DNA of 64,000 nt from Rhodopseudomonas palustris (GTDB lineage Bacteria > Pseudomonadota > Alphaproteobacteria > Rhizobiales > Xanthobacteraceae): positions 62,001 through 126,000 of the forward strand of contig JACRJB010000067.1 of the NCBI GenBank assembly GCA_016215605.1. The letters are read 5' to 3'. Both the position numbers and the translations under genes were made by a program. The notes below the pieces were generated by a model. It did not search any database and was not told the DNA's origin. It saw nothing but the letters and a program-made list of their open reading frames with translations. Position 1 is the first letter of the stretch. Each line of letters begins with the position of its first letter. Below, one piece after another: positions 1 to 8,066 of this stretch.

Positions 1-1
1 C

Positions 2-214
2 GGCGCCGACTGGGCGCTGTCGGAGACCGGCGCCGCCGGCCCCGGCGGCAATCGCTACGGCGACGCCGCCGGCCACACCTGCATCGCGGTCGCCGGGCCA
101 GCCCATGCGGTGATGACGCTGGAGACGGCGAGCGCCGACCGGCTCGACAACATGCACGTGTTCGCTTCGACCGCGCTGACGTTTCTGCTGCACACGATGG
201 CGCAGCAGTCCTGA
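2..214 (+). CDS. CinA-family protein, C-terminal part (5' end outside window)
   Basis: This is the last 70 codons of a gene that enters from the left edge and stops at TGA 212-214. The visible segment contains LSETGAAGPGGNRYGD followed by HTCIAVAGP, the conserved SETGxAGPxG loop and following beta strand of the CinA C-terminal domain (nicotinamide-nucleotide amidohydrolase fold, also found as stand-alone CinA-like proteins). That domain can deamidate NMN in pyridine nucleotide salvage. The N-terminal part is not visible, so I cannot tell a two-domain CinA from a single-domain homologue, nor whether activity is retained. The family call is fairly secure; the function is inferred. Confidence 0.7.
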   Translation, partial: GADWALSETGAAGPGGNRYGDAAGHTCIAVAGPAHAVMTLETASADRLDNMHVFASTALTFLLHTMAQQS

Positions 215-276
215 AGTGTCAGATCAGCGCCGCAGGGCAACAAAGAGGCCGTGATTGCATCGATGATCTCTCCCCG

Positions 277-356
277 TCATTGCGAGCGAAGCGAAGCAAT
301 CCAGAAGCGCCGTGGTCGGCGCTGGATTGCTTCGTCGCTTCGCTCCTCGCAATGAC
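277..356. repeat. Dispersed palindromic intergenic repeat (type 1)
   Basis: The left arm GTCATTGCGAGCGAAGCGAA continues to AATCCAG at 305. It pairs with a right arm from 322 (CTGGATTGCTTCG) to 356 (CTCGCAATGAC), around a short loop. This arrangement is characteristic of REP-like elements scattered between genes in Bradyrhizobium and Rhodopseudomonas genomes (recalled, not searched). It lies between the convergent CinA-like and crcB genes, where its hairpin could also act as a bidirectional transcription barrier. Confidence 0.85.
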
Positions 357-392
357 AGAGAGGAGTCGCCTCGCTCACAATTACGGTCGGGC

Positions 393-767
393 CTATGTAA
401 CCGCGCGGATCAGGGCCATGCCGGCGAACAGGCCGGCGATCGCCAGCACCACCGAGCCGATCACGTAGAGCGCCGCAAGGCCCAGCGCGCCGCGCTCGTA
501 CAGCAGCGCGGCATCGAGCGAGAACGCCGAGAAGGTGGTGTAGCCGCCGAGGATGCCGGTCATCAGGAACAGCCGGACGTTCTGCGACGAGCCGCCCTTG
601 AAGGCGAAATAGCCGGCGATCAGGCCCATCACCAGCGAGCCCGACACGTTGATGAAAAAGGTGTGATACGGAAACGCGGTGCCCAGCATCCGTCCGCTGA
701 CAGTGTTGATGAAGTGGCGAAACATCGCCCCGAGCCCGCCACCAAAGAACACCAGCAGATATGTCAT
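393..767 (-). CDS. crcB: CrcB-family fluoride ion channel
   Basis: The 124-residue protein has four predicted membrane segments. Family signatures are GGGLGAMFRHFIN near residues 9-21, TFFINVSGSL near 41-50 and GGYTTFSAFS near 80-90. CrcB/Fluc proteins form dimeric channels that export fluoride across the inner membrane. I chose the ATG at 767 because it gives the usual length and N-terminus (MTYLLVFFGGG); an upstream in-frame start would add a charged extension. No fluoride riboswitch is evident in the 160 bases upstream. It lies downstream of sodB on the same strand, separated by a terminator, so it is probably transcribed on its own. Confidence 0.92.
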   Translation of the reverse strand: MTYLLVFFGGGLGAMFRHFINTVSGRMLGTAFPYHTFFINVSGSLVMGLIAGYFAFKGGSSQNVRLFLMTGILGGYTTFSAFSLDAALLYERGALGLAALYVIGSVVLAIAGLFAGMALIRAVT

Positions 768-845
768 TTCGTTTGTCTCCGTGTCGCGCGAGGCCGGCGC
801 GCCGTTGTGCCGCAGCCGCGCGGGTCGGGCAAGAGTCGTCGCGGA

Positions 846-880
846 CAAAAACAAAAGGCGGCCGTTGCCGGCCGCCTTTC
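846..880 (-). terminator. Rho-independent terminator of sodB
   Basis: Read on the minus strand, a GC-rich stem (AAAGGCGGCCG, loop, CGGCCGCCTTT) is followed by TTGTTTTTG. It lies about 50 bases after the sodB stop codon and before crcB, so it should end the sodB transcript. Confidence 0.8.
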
Positions 881-926
881 GATTACCAAATCGTGAACGC
901 GCGAGCGCGATCAGGCCTTAACGCGA

Positions 927-1523
927 TCAGGCCTTGGAGTACAACTCCTCGACGTATTCCCAGTTGATGAGATTGTCGACGAAGGCCTTGAGATAGTCGG
1001 GACGACGGTTGCGATAGTCGATGTAGTAGGAGTGCTCCCAAACGTCGACGCCGAGGATCGGGGTGGCGCCGTGCACCAGCGGATTCTCGCCGTTGGCGGT
1101 CTTGGAGATTTCAAGCTTGCCGTTCTTGACCGAGAGCCAGGCCCAGCCCGAACCGAACTGGCCGGCGCCGGCGGCGGCGAAATCGGCCTTGAACTTCTCG
1201 AGCCCGCCGAGGTCTTCATTGATCTTCTTTTCCAGCGCGCCCGGCAGCTTGGTGCCGCCGCCGTTCGGCTTCATCCACTTCCAGAAATGGATGTGGTTGA
1301 AGTGCTGGCCGGCGTTGTTGAACAGCGGAGCGTTCTTGCCGAACGAGCCCTTGACGATCTCCTCGAGCGACTTGCCCTCGAATTCGGTGCCCTTCAGCAG
1401 GTTGTTGCCGTTGGTGACATAGGCCTGATGATGCTTGTCGTGGTGATATTCGAGCGTTTCCTTCGACATGTACGGCTGGAGCGCGTCGTAGGCATACGGC
1501 AATTCAGGAAGCGTGAAGGTCAT
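927..1523 (-). CDS. sodB: Superoxide dismutase, iron type
   Basis: This 198-residue cytoplasmic enzyme dismutates superoxide to oxygen and hydrogen peroxide. Visible signatures are HHDKHH at 27-32 (first metal histidine), NHIHFW (second), FGSGWAWL, and DVWEHSYYIDYRN near 160-172, which supplies the last Asp and His ligands. The Gln in AGQHFNH sits where iron-type enzymes carry their active-site Gln, so iron is the likelier metal, although cambialistic use cannot be excluded. There is no signal peptide. It is followed by its own terminator at 846-880 and appears monocistronic. Confidence 0.95.
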   Translation of the reverse strand: MTFTLPELPYAYDALQPYMSKETLEYHHDKHHQAYVTNGNNLLKGTEFEGKSLEEIVKGSFGKNAPLFNNAGQHFNHIHFWKWMKPNGGGTKLPGALEKKINEDLGGLEKFKADFAAAGAGQFGSGWAWLSVKNGKLEISKTANGENPLVHGATPILGVDVWEHSYYIDYRNRRPDYLKAFVDNLINWEYVEELYSKA

Positions 1524-1699
1524 GGGTCATCATTTCCACAATGGTGGGGGACGTCGTCTTAACGAGCCCCCTTATAGAAGGTTCCGTCAGCGGACCCAAT
1601 ATCTATTCTGAATTGCAACAGTGTGTCACGACAGCGCTGCCGTAGCAAATACCTTCGCCGCCTGAACAAGTTACCGGAGCGGTGCGCCAGTGCTCCGAG

Positions 1700-2932
1700 C
1701 TAGGCGGTGACGGGCACCGCCAGCTCCTGGCGCCGCGGCGGACGGACGTTCATCAGCATCTGCGCGGTGCCGGCGATCAGGCCGATCAGAACCGCGGCCT
1801 GCCAGGCGCGATCGTAGCTGCCGAGATGATCGTAGATCATGCCGCCGCCCCAGGCGCCGATGAACGAACCGACCTGGTGACTGAGGAAGGCGATGCCGGT
1901 CAGCGTCGCCATGTAGCGCAGCCCGAACAGCTGCGCGACCAGGCCGTTGACCAGCGGGATCACGCCGAGCCACAGCGCGCCCATCACCGCGGCGAACACC
2001 AGCGTGGTGGTCGCCGAGGCCGGGAAATAGAAATACGCCGCGATCGTCAGCGACCGGACGATGTAGATGCCGCCGAGCAGATACTGCTTGGGATAGCGAC
2101 CGCCGAGCCAGCCGAACACGTAGGAGCCGAGCACGTTGAACAGCCCGATCGTCGCCAGCGCGCTGGCGCCGAGCGACGGATCGAGGCCGCAGATCGCCAG
2201 ATAGTTCGGCAGATGCGTGGTGATGAACACGAGCTGCAGCCCGCAGACGAAGAACGCGATCGCCATCACCATGAAGCCGGAATGGCCGAGCGCCGCCTGC
2301 ACCACTTCGCCGGCCGATTGCGACGAATCGTCGGCCCTGTCGATCTCGATCTTGTCGGCACGGCCGGCGAACAGCGCCGACGGCAGCATCACCGCCGCGA
2401 GGCCGAGGAAGCCGATCAGCGCCATCTGCCAGCCCGCGGTGGTGATCAGCGTCTGCGCCAGCGGCGACGCGATCACCAGACCGAGCGATCCGGCCGCCGA
2501 CACGGCGCCCATCGCCACGCTGCGCTTGGCCGGCGACACGGTGCGCGAGGTCGCCGCCATGGTCATGCTGGAAGCGGTGCAGGACAGCGCGATGCCGACG
2601 CAGACGCCGCAGCCGAGCGTAAAGGTCAACGCGGAGTCCGCGGTCATCATCAGCACCAGACCCGCGGCATAGACCAGCACGCCGCCGAGCATCACCCAGC
2701 GCGAGCCCCAGCGATCAGCGATCAGCCCGACCATCGGCTGGGTCACGCCCCAGATGATGTTCTGCAGCGCCGTCGCCAGCGAGAAGTCGGCGCTGGTGAT
2801 GCCCACATCGCGAATCACCGACGGCTGAAACAGGCCGAAGCTCTGCCGCATCCCCATCGCCAGGCTGAGCAGCACGGACGCGCCGATCAGAATCGACCAG
2901 CGCTGAAACGAACTGAGCTGGGCTGCCTTCAT
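1700..2932 (-). CDS. MFS transporter
   Basis: The 410-residue protein has about 12 hydrophobic segments and a typical major facilitator layout. A loop after TM2 contains GLIADRWGSRW, matching the GxLaDrxGrk motif A. The ATG at 2932 has GAGAGGAAA about seven bases upstream, which decides the start over upstream in-frame codons. It resembles oxalate/formate antiporter-like and monocarboxylate-like MFS members, but the substrate cannot be assigned. It is divergent from the MATE gene, with a 295-base shared intergenic region. Confidence 0.88.
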   Translation of the reverse strand: MKAAQLSSFQRWSILIGASVLLSLAMGMRQSFGLFQPSVIRDVGITSADFSLATALQNIIWGVTQPMVGLIADRWGSRWVMLGGVLVYAAGLVLMMTADSALTFTLGCGVCVGIALSCTASSMTMAATSRTVSPAKRSVAMGAVSAAGSLGLVIASPLAQTLITTAGWQMALIGFLGLAAVMLPSALFAGRADKIEIDRADDSSQSAGEVVQAALGHSGFMVMAIAFFVCGLQLVFITTHLPNYLAICGLDPSLGASALATIGLFNVLGSYVFGWLGGRYPKQYLLGGIYIVRSLTIAAYFYFPASATTTLVFAAVMGALWLGVIPLVNGLVAQLFGLRYMATLTGIAFLSHQVGSFIGAWGGGMIYDHLGSYDRAWQAAVLIGLIAGTAQMLMNVRPPRRQELAVPVTA

Positions 2933-3167
2933 AGGACGGTTTCCTCTCGCAGGGCTATTTTGGAGATAGTCATGCCCTGAAATCCGGGGTTTGACCATCC
3001 TTGGCGCCGGTATCCGGGTTCTGCATGGGACGCAGGGGTGCGCCCCTTCGGCCGCTGGGCGCCCACATCGCGCGAAGTGCGGGCACCGTTCGGACACGAC
3101 CTCTGCGGATCGCCGGGGTGTCGGCTGCGCGAGGCGCACGGCCGATCGCCTTGCGTGCTGATGATAT

Positions 3168-3191
3168 GTCGATCATAATCCAATCATCGAC
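3168..3191. promoter_or_regulatory. Possible operator in the MFS/MATE divergent region
   Basis: An inverted repeat GTCGAT-N12-ATCGAC lies 37 bases before the MATE start. A regulator site is plausible from position alone; short arms like these also arise by chance in GC-rich DNA. The rest of 2933-3227 shows nothing I can name. Confidence 0.2.
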
Positions 3192-3227
3192 CGCCGCGGC
3201 GAGCGGCCGGCAAGGGCAGGAAACCGC

Positions 3228-4601
3228 ATGACCATCGACGCACCGGCGGGCACGCCCCTGCCCGCCGCATCGGCCAACCGGCTGCTGACAGCCCCGATTC
3301 TGCCGACGCTGATCCGGCTCTCGATCCCGAACATCGTCGCGATGGTCGGCACCGCGGTGGTGGCGGTCGCCGAGACCTCCTATATCGGCCGGCTCGGCAC
3401 CGAGCCGCTGGCGGCGATCGCGCTGGTGTTCCCGTTCGCGATGTTGACGCAGATGATGTCCGCCGGCGCGATGGGCGGCGGCGTGTCGTCGGCCGTCAGC
3501 CGCGCGCTGGGCGCCGGCGATCGCGCCCGCGCCGAGGTGCTGGCGCTGCACGCCATCATCATCGGCATCGGCGGCGGCCTCGCCTTCACGCTGATCATGC
3601 TGCCGTTCGGCCGATCGCTGTTCGCGCTGCTCGGCGGTCGCGGCGAAGTCCTCGAGCAGGCCTGCGCCTATTCGGTCGTGCTGTTCTCCGGCGCGGTCTC
3701 GATCTGGCTGGTCAACACCTTGGCGTCGGTGCTGCGCGGCACCGGCGACATGATCCTGCCGGCGGCGACGCTGCTCGGCGTCGCGGCGCTGCAGATCGTG
3801 ATCGGCGGCACGCTCGGGCTCGGCCTGTTCGGCCTGCCGCGGCTCGGCATGCCGGGCGTCGCCTCCGGTCAACTGATCGCGTTCTCGCTCGGCGCGCTGT
3901 TCCTGCTGGTCTACATGGCCAGCGGCCGCGGGCGGCTGAGCCTGCGCGTCGGGTCGTTCGTGTTCCAGAAGCCGATGTTGGTCGATATCCTCAAGGTCGG
4001 CGCGATGGCCTGCCTGGCACCGCTGCAATCGGTGCTGACGATCCTGATCTTCACCAAGATTCTCGCGACCTACGGCACCGCCGTGCTGGCCGGTTACGGC
4101 ATCGGCTCGCGGCTCGAATTCCTGCTGATTCCGATCGCCTTCGCATTCGGCGTCGGCTCGATCCCGATGGTCGGCATGGCGATCGGCGCCGGACTGGTGG
4201 CGCGGGCGCGGCGCGTCGCCTGGACCGCAGGCCTGGTGTCGGCGGTGATCGTCGGGCTGGTCGGGCTGTTGCTGGCGATCCGCCCCGAGCTGTGGGTGTC
4301 GCTGTTCACCAGCGATCCCGCGGTGGCCGCGGCCGCGCATTCCTATTTCGGCTGGGCCGGTCCGGGCTTTGCCTTCTTCGGGCTCGGCGTGACGCTGTAT
4401 TTCGCCTCGCAAGGCGCCGCGAAGGTCGGCGGCCCGGTACTCGCCGCGACCGCGCGTCTGCTGCTGGTCGCGATCGGCGGAACCGCGCTGCTCGCCAGCG
4501 GAGCGCCGGCGTCGGCATTGTTCGCGCTGGTCGGCGCGGCGATGGTGGTCTACGGCCTCGGCACGGCGGGCGCAATCCGCCTGACACGCTGGGTCAAGTG
4601 A
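3228..4601 (+). CDS. MATE-family efflux transporter
   Basis: The 457-residue membrane protein has two six-helix halves. The N-terminal half contains LSIPNIVAMVGTAVVAVAE and TSYIGRLGTEPLAAIAL, typical of MATE TM1-TM2. The C-terminal half contains LEFLLIPIAFAFG and ASQGAAKVGGPV. Such proteins export cationic drugs or metabolites using a Na+ or H+ gradient. The substrate is unknown. A hairpin followed by a T-rich run lies directly after the stop codon. Confidence 0.9.
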   Translation: MTIDAPAGTPLPAASANRLLTAPILPTLIRLSIPNIVAMVGTAVVAVAETSYIGRLGTEPLAAIALVFPFAMLTQMMSAGAMGGGVSSAVSRALGAGDRARAEVLALHAIIIGIGGGLAFTLIMLPFGRSLFALLGGRGEVLEQACAYSVVLFSGAVSIWLVNTLASVLRGTGDMILPAATLLGVAALQIVIGGTLGLGLFGLPRLGMPGVASGQLIAFSLGALFLLVYMASGRGRLSLRVGSFVFQKPMLVDILKVGAMACLAPLQSVLTILIFTKILATYGTAVLAGYGIGSRLEFLLIPIAFAFGVGSIPMVGMAIGAGLVARARRVAWTAGLVSAVIVGLVGLLLAIRPELWVSLFTSDPAVAAAAHSYFGWAGPGFAFFGLGVTLYFASQGAAKVGGPVLAATARLLLVAIGGTALLASGAPASALFALVGAAMVVYGLGTAGAIRLTRWVK

Positions 4602-4604
4602 TTT

Positions 4605-4640
4605 GGCGCCGCAGCTGCGCGGCGCCGGCAGTCTTGTTTT
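4605..4640 (+). terminator. Probable terminator after the MATE gene
   Basis: Arms GGCGCCGC (4605-4612) and GCGGCGCC (4619-4626) form a perfect stem. They are followed after a few bases by GTCTTGTTTT. It starts four bases after the MATE stop codon. Confidence 0.5.
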
Positions 4641-4723
4641 GGCACGAATCCCCTCGTCTGCTATTCATCCGGCTTGCGGCGCACCCCGGCGGAGCGCTGC
4701 CGAACGACGCTCCTGGAGGATGA

Positions 4724-5167
4724 ATGACTGCCCGATCCGCTCTCGTTGTCGCTGCGCTGCTCGCTGTGCTCGCCCCGGCCGGCGCCAACGCGCAATCGGC
4801 GCCCGGTCCGCACGGCACCTGGCTGACCCAGGCCGGTGACGCCAAGGTCCGGATCAAGAGCTGCGGCGCGGCGCTGTGCGGCACGATCGTCTGGCTGAAG
4901 CAGCCGATCGATCCGAACACCGGCAAGGCCCAGGTCGACGACAAGAATCCGGACCCGGCGCGCGCCACGCGGCCGGTGATCGGGTTGCAGATCTTCGGCG
5001 ACATGCGGCCGGTGTCGCAGGGCAAATGGTCGGGCCACATCTACAATGCCGACGACGGCAAGACCTACGAGAGCAGCCTCTCTCACACCGGTCCGACGAC
5101 GCTGCATGTCGAAGGCTGCGTCGGCTCGCTGTGCGGCGGCGAGAACTGGACGTTCGCCGGGCGCTGA
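4724..5167 (+). CDS. DUF2147-family secreted protein
   Basis: The 147-residue protein starts with a clear Sec signal peptide: hydrophobic core ALVVAALLAVLAP and likely cleavage after ANA near residue 23. The mature part has the DUF2147 pattern: HGTWLTQ, VRIKSCGAALCGTIVWL, FGDMRP, GHIYNADDGKTY and VEGCVGSLCGGENWT. Four cysteines (two CGxxLCG-type pairs) may form disulfides in the periplasm. The family is a lipocalin-like beta-barrel of unknown function. GGAGG lies upstream of the ATG. The start is unambiguous. Confidence 0.88.
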   Translation: MTARSALVVAALLAVLAPAGANAQSAPGPHGTWLTQAGDAKVRIKSCGAALCGTIVWLKQPIDPNTGKAQVDDKNPDPARATRPVIGLQIFGDMRPVSQGKWSGHIYNADDGKTYESSLSHTGPTTLHVEGCVGSLCGGENWTFAGR

Positions 5168-5185
5168 GCGCAACGCCGGCGCGGC

Positions 5186-6337
5186 TCAGGCCTGCATCGC
5201 TTTCAGCGTCAGCGCGGCCTGCGCATATCCGCCACCCGCGCCGTCGATGAAGTGCACGTGATCGTTGCGCATCGCCGACGGCGTGAAGCAGGTCATCATC
5301 GCCGCCTGCTGCCGGAACAGGCCGTAGCGCGCCACCCCGGCGGCCGCGGCCGCGGCGAGCAGCTGCTCCAGCGCATCGGCGAGTTCGGGCGTGCAGTCCA
5401 GGATCATCCGCAGCCCGTCGTCGTATTTGCGGAAGTCGGAATTCTCCACCACCTCCGCCACATAGGTCTGCGGCACGAAGCCGCCGACGGTGATGCGGAA
5501 GCGCATGATCAGATAGACGAACAGCGTGTACAGCAGCACGGCGATGCGCCGCTTGAACAGCGGACCGCCGCGCGACGCGCGCGCCTCGAGATCGAACCCG
5601 GCCGGCGGCCAGCGCAACGCCGGGCCATGCGACGGCACCGGTCGGCCCGCGTCGGGGCTGCGCTCGGTGCGCGCGACCGCCTCCTCGATCAGCCGACGAA
5701 ACGCCGCCGGATCGGCACCTGCCGCCGGCACGATCAGCACGGACAGGATGACGCCCTGCGCCGAGGGAATCTCCTCGAACCGGCACGACAGGCCGGAGAG
5801 ATCCGGCATCGTGCCGGGAGGCGCCGGCGCGATCGCGAATTCGCCGCGCTTCATCGCCGCCTCGGCCCAGCCGAGACCACCGCCGGAGAACATCGCGTAA
5901 GAGACGTTGGGCGACGGCGCGAACCGGGCGACGCGCACGTCCAGCCCCTGCGCCCGCACGGCGGCGACCGGCACCAGCGCGATCCGCATCGTGAGATCGA
6001 GTTCGTCGCCGACCCAGGCCGCGGAGGCCGCCATCGCCTCGCGCGCGCGGTCGAGATCGCCCGGCGCAACCGCGAAGCTCGCACCGTCGCCGCCGAACAC
6101 GAACGGAAAGTCGCGGCCCTCCAGCGCGTTGGCGACCGCGGCGATCACCGACGCGCCGGCCATGTTGACGGCCTTGTAGCGCTGCGCCGCGATCGCCTTG
6201 GTGGACTCGACGATGTCGGCGGTGCCGATCGTCCAGTCGTCCGGCAGCGCCGCATACAGCGCCGGATCCATCAGGCTTCGAAAGCCGCGGAAAACGGCGA
6301 CGCTGTCGTAGAATGCCGCGCTGTCGCTCCCGTCCAT
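5186..6337 (-). CDS. DUF3095-family protein
   Basis: The 383-residue protein is recognised as DUF3095 from its N-terminus (FYDSVAVFRGF), the DIVESTKAIA segment at about 40-50, FVFGGDGASFAV at about 75-86, and a C-terminal FRKYDDGLRMILDC. The DxxxST and GGDGA segments recall class III nucleotidyl cyclase active sites, where an aspartate pair binds metal. The family's activity is, to my knowledge, unproven. A hydrophobic segment near VLLYTLFVYLIM may be membrane-associated. GAGAGG precedes the ATG at 6337 at good spacing, favouring it over the upstream in-frame start at 6385. It converges on the DUF2147 gene. Confidence 0.82.
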   Translation of the reverse strand: MDGSDSAAFYDSVAVFRGFRSLMDPALYAALPDDWTIGTADIVESTKAIAAQRYKAVNMAGASVIAAVANALEGRDFPFVFGGDGASFAVAPGDLDRAREAMAASAAWVGDELDLTMRIALVPVAAVRAQGLDVRVARFAPSPNVSYAMFSGGGLGWAEAAMKRGEFAIAPAPPGTMPDLSGLSCRFEEIPSAQGVILSVLIVPAAGADPAAFRRLIEEAVARTERSPDAGRPVPSHGPALRWPPAGFDLEARASRGGPLFKRRIAVLLYTLFVYLIMRFRITVGGFVPQTYVAEVVENSDFRKYDDGLRMILDCTPELADALEQLLAAAAAAGVARYGLFRQQAAMMTCFTPSAMRNDHVHFIDGAGGGYAQAALTLKAMQA

Positions 6338-6413
6338 GGTGACAGACCTCTCTCGGCGGATCGCCGGATCAGATACGACCGTCATCGACCGAAGTTGCAG
6401 CCCCTGGGAGCGC

Positions 6414-6563
6414 TCATTCGCCCTTGGCGCACAGGCCCAGCATCGCCGTCACCGTGCCGCGCACGCAGCGGGTCATGGTGACGTCGGTGTAGAGGCCATA
6501 GGCGAACACGGCCAGAGCGAGCAGAACAATGATGCCGAGCGACTTCAAGCGATGCACTTCCAT
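6414..6563 (-). CDS. Small single-pass membrane protein, unknown function
   Basis: A 49-residue frame begins MEVHRLK. It has one hydrophobic helix (SLGIIVLLALAVFAYGLY) and a short C-terminal tail with two cysteines (TRCVRG, LGLCAKGE). The charge pattern suggests the N-terminus stays inside. I do not recognise a family. Length and codon composition are plausible for a real small gene between DUF3095 and enamidase, but evidence beyond the membrane helix is thin. An upstream in-frame ATG at 6605 would add an arginine-rich stretch and seems less likely. Confidence 0.45.
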   Translation of the reverse strand: MEVHRLKSLGIIVLLALAVFAYGLYTDVTMTRCVRGTVTAMLGLCAKGE

Positions 6564-6761
6564 CCGACGGAGCCGTCGTCCGCCTGCGTCAGCGGGACCG
6601 GGCATGGCCCGGCTACCTCGGGCGACGGCTATCGCAGGGACTTAGAGCAGAAACACGGCGCGGCGATCAACCGGGGCGAGCTTACGCCCCGGAGCCCCCT
6701 CCGCCAGATCACCGATCCGACGCCAGCGACGCGGACGATCGGAGACGCCTCGGCGCCCCCG

Positions 6762-7958
6762 TCAGACCTTGACGATGCTCGGCAACCGCATCGCCGGCGG
6801 GGTGTTGCGCGAGCGCTCGCTGCGGACGATGCCGTCGATGATGGTCATGCCGATGCCCGGCAGATCGCCGAGGCGGACGCTCTCCAGCAGCGACGTACTG
6901 GCCGAATGCTGGGCCGCGTCCATGATCACGAAGTCGGCGACGCGGCCGACCTCGATCAGGCCGCAGTCGAGTTCGCGCATCCGGGCGGTGTTGCCGGTGG
7001 CGAGGCAGAACGCCTGCTCGGCGGGAAGATCGCCGAGCGACGACAGCAGCGATATCATTCGCAGGATGCCGAGCGGCTGCACGCCGGAGCCGGCCGGCCC
7101 GTCGGTGCCGAGGATGACGCGATTGAGATCGCCCATCTCGCGCGCGATCCGCAGCGTGTACAGCGCCGAGCGCTCGTTGCCGTTGTGCACGAGTTCGAGG
7201 CCGGCCTTGCAGCCCTCGCAGATGCAGCGGATCTGTCCGTCGGGCAGCGCGGTGTGGCCGCCGTTGATGTGGCCGATCACGTCGGTGCCGGCTTCCAGCA
7301 CGACGTCCTTGTCGATCAGTCCGGAGCCGGCGATCGACGGGCCGCCGGTGTGAATGGTGGACTGGATGCCGTATTTGCGCGCCCATGCGACCATCTTCTT
7401 CGCGGTCGGGCCGTCCTTGACGCCGCCGAGCCCGATCTCGCCGAGCAGCTTGACGCCGGCCGCCGCCAGCTCCTTGAAGTCGTTCTCGTCCATCTCGTGC
7501 TCGATCACCGGAGCGCCGGCATGGACCTTCACGCCGCTGGCGCGGAAGGCGGAGAAGCTGCGCTGCGCGGTGATCGCCAGCGCCTTGATGCCGACGACGT
7601 CGCGCGGCCGGCCGGGATAGTGCACCTCGCCGGCCGAGATCATCGTGGTGACGCCGCCGTGCAGCGAGGAGTCGATCCAGTTGAGCTGGCTCTGCCGCGG
7701 CGTCCAATCGCCGGCGACCGGATGCACGTGGCTGTCGATCAGGCCCGGCGTCACCGCCGCGCCGTGCGCATCGACGACGGTGGTGGCGCCCTCGGTGTCG
7801 ACGTCCTTGAGCCGGCCGATCGCGGAGATCTTGCCGTTCTCGGCCACGATGGTGTCGGCATCGAGGATCGGCTTGTCGAGGTCACCGCTGATCAGGAGGC
7901 CGATGTTGCGAATGACGAGCTTGGTCGGTCCCGTGGGGGCGGCGGCGTCGTGAGCCAT
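6762..7958 (-). CDS. ena: Enamidase (1,4,5,6-tetrahydro-6-oxonicotinate hydrolase)
   Basis: The 398-residue amidohydrolase closely resembles the Eubacterium barkeri enamidase that hydrolyses 1,4,5,6-tetrahydro-6-oxonicotinate to 2-formylglutarate and ammonia (EC 3.5.2.18). Shared blocks as I remember that protein are DSHVHP (metal HxH, about residue 75), GGVTTMISAG, PGRPRD, GIKALAIT, GVKVHAG, GEIGLGG, HTGGPSIAGS, HINGGHTA and GTDGPAGSG near 300, plus a C-terminal RNTPPA. The conserved His and Asp residues fit a binuclear metal site. It is cytoplasmic, with no signal peptide. It lies 108 bases downstream of fpr and is probably co-transcribed with it. Neighbouring nicotinate dehydrogenase and 6-hydroxynicotinate reductase genes strongly support the substrate. 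Confidence 0.88.
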   Translation of the reverse strand: MAHDAAAPTGPTKLVIRNIGLLISGDLDKPILDADTIVAENGKISAIGRLKDVDTEGATTVVDAHGAAVTPGLIDSHVHPVAGDWTPRQSQLNWIDSSLHGGVTTMISAGEVHYPGRPRDVVGIKALAITAQRSFSAFRASGVKVHAGAPVIEHEMDENDFKELAAAGVKLLGEIGLGGVKDGPTAKKMVAWARKYGIQSTIHTGGPSIAGSGLIDKDVVLEAGTDVIGHINGGHTALPDGQIRCICEGCKAGLELVHNGNERSALYTLRIAREMGDLNRVILGTDGPAGSGVQPLGILRMISLLSSLGDLPAEQAFCLATGNTARMRELDCGLIEVGRVADFVIMDAAQHSASTSLLESVRLGDLPGIGMTIIDGIVRSERSRNTPPAMRLPSIVKV

Positions 7959-8066
7959 GTCCGATGTCTCCGAAAAGAGTGAGCCCGGTCGTTTGCAGAC
8001 ACATGAACTGTAGGCGGTGACGCGACGCTTGAAAACAGCCTCGAGCCGCCACGGTTCGAGATTTTC

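Noticed and set aside
768-926. Fluoride riboswitch upstream of crcB
   Set aside because: The leader lacks the conserved GGNGAUGG and GCUGAUG-like segments of that riboswitch; only the sodB terminator is evident.
2970-4412. Minus-strand open frame opposite the MATE gene
   Set aside because: Composition is dominated by Arg, Gln, His and Asp with no structure; the MATE protein on the plus strand is clear.
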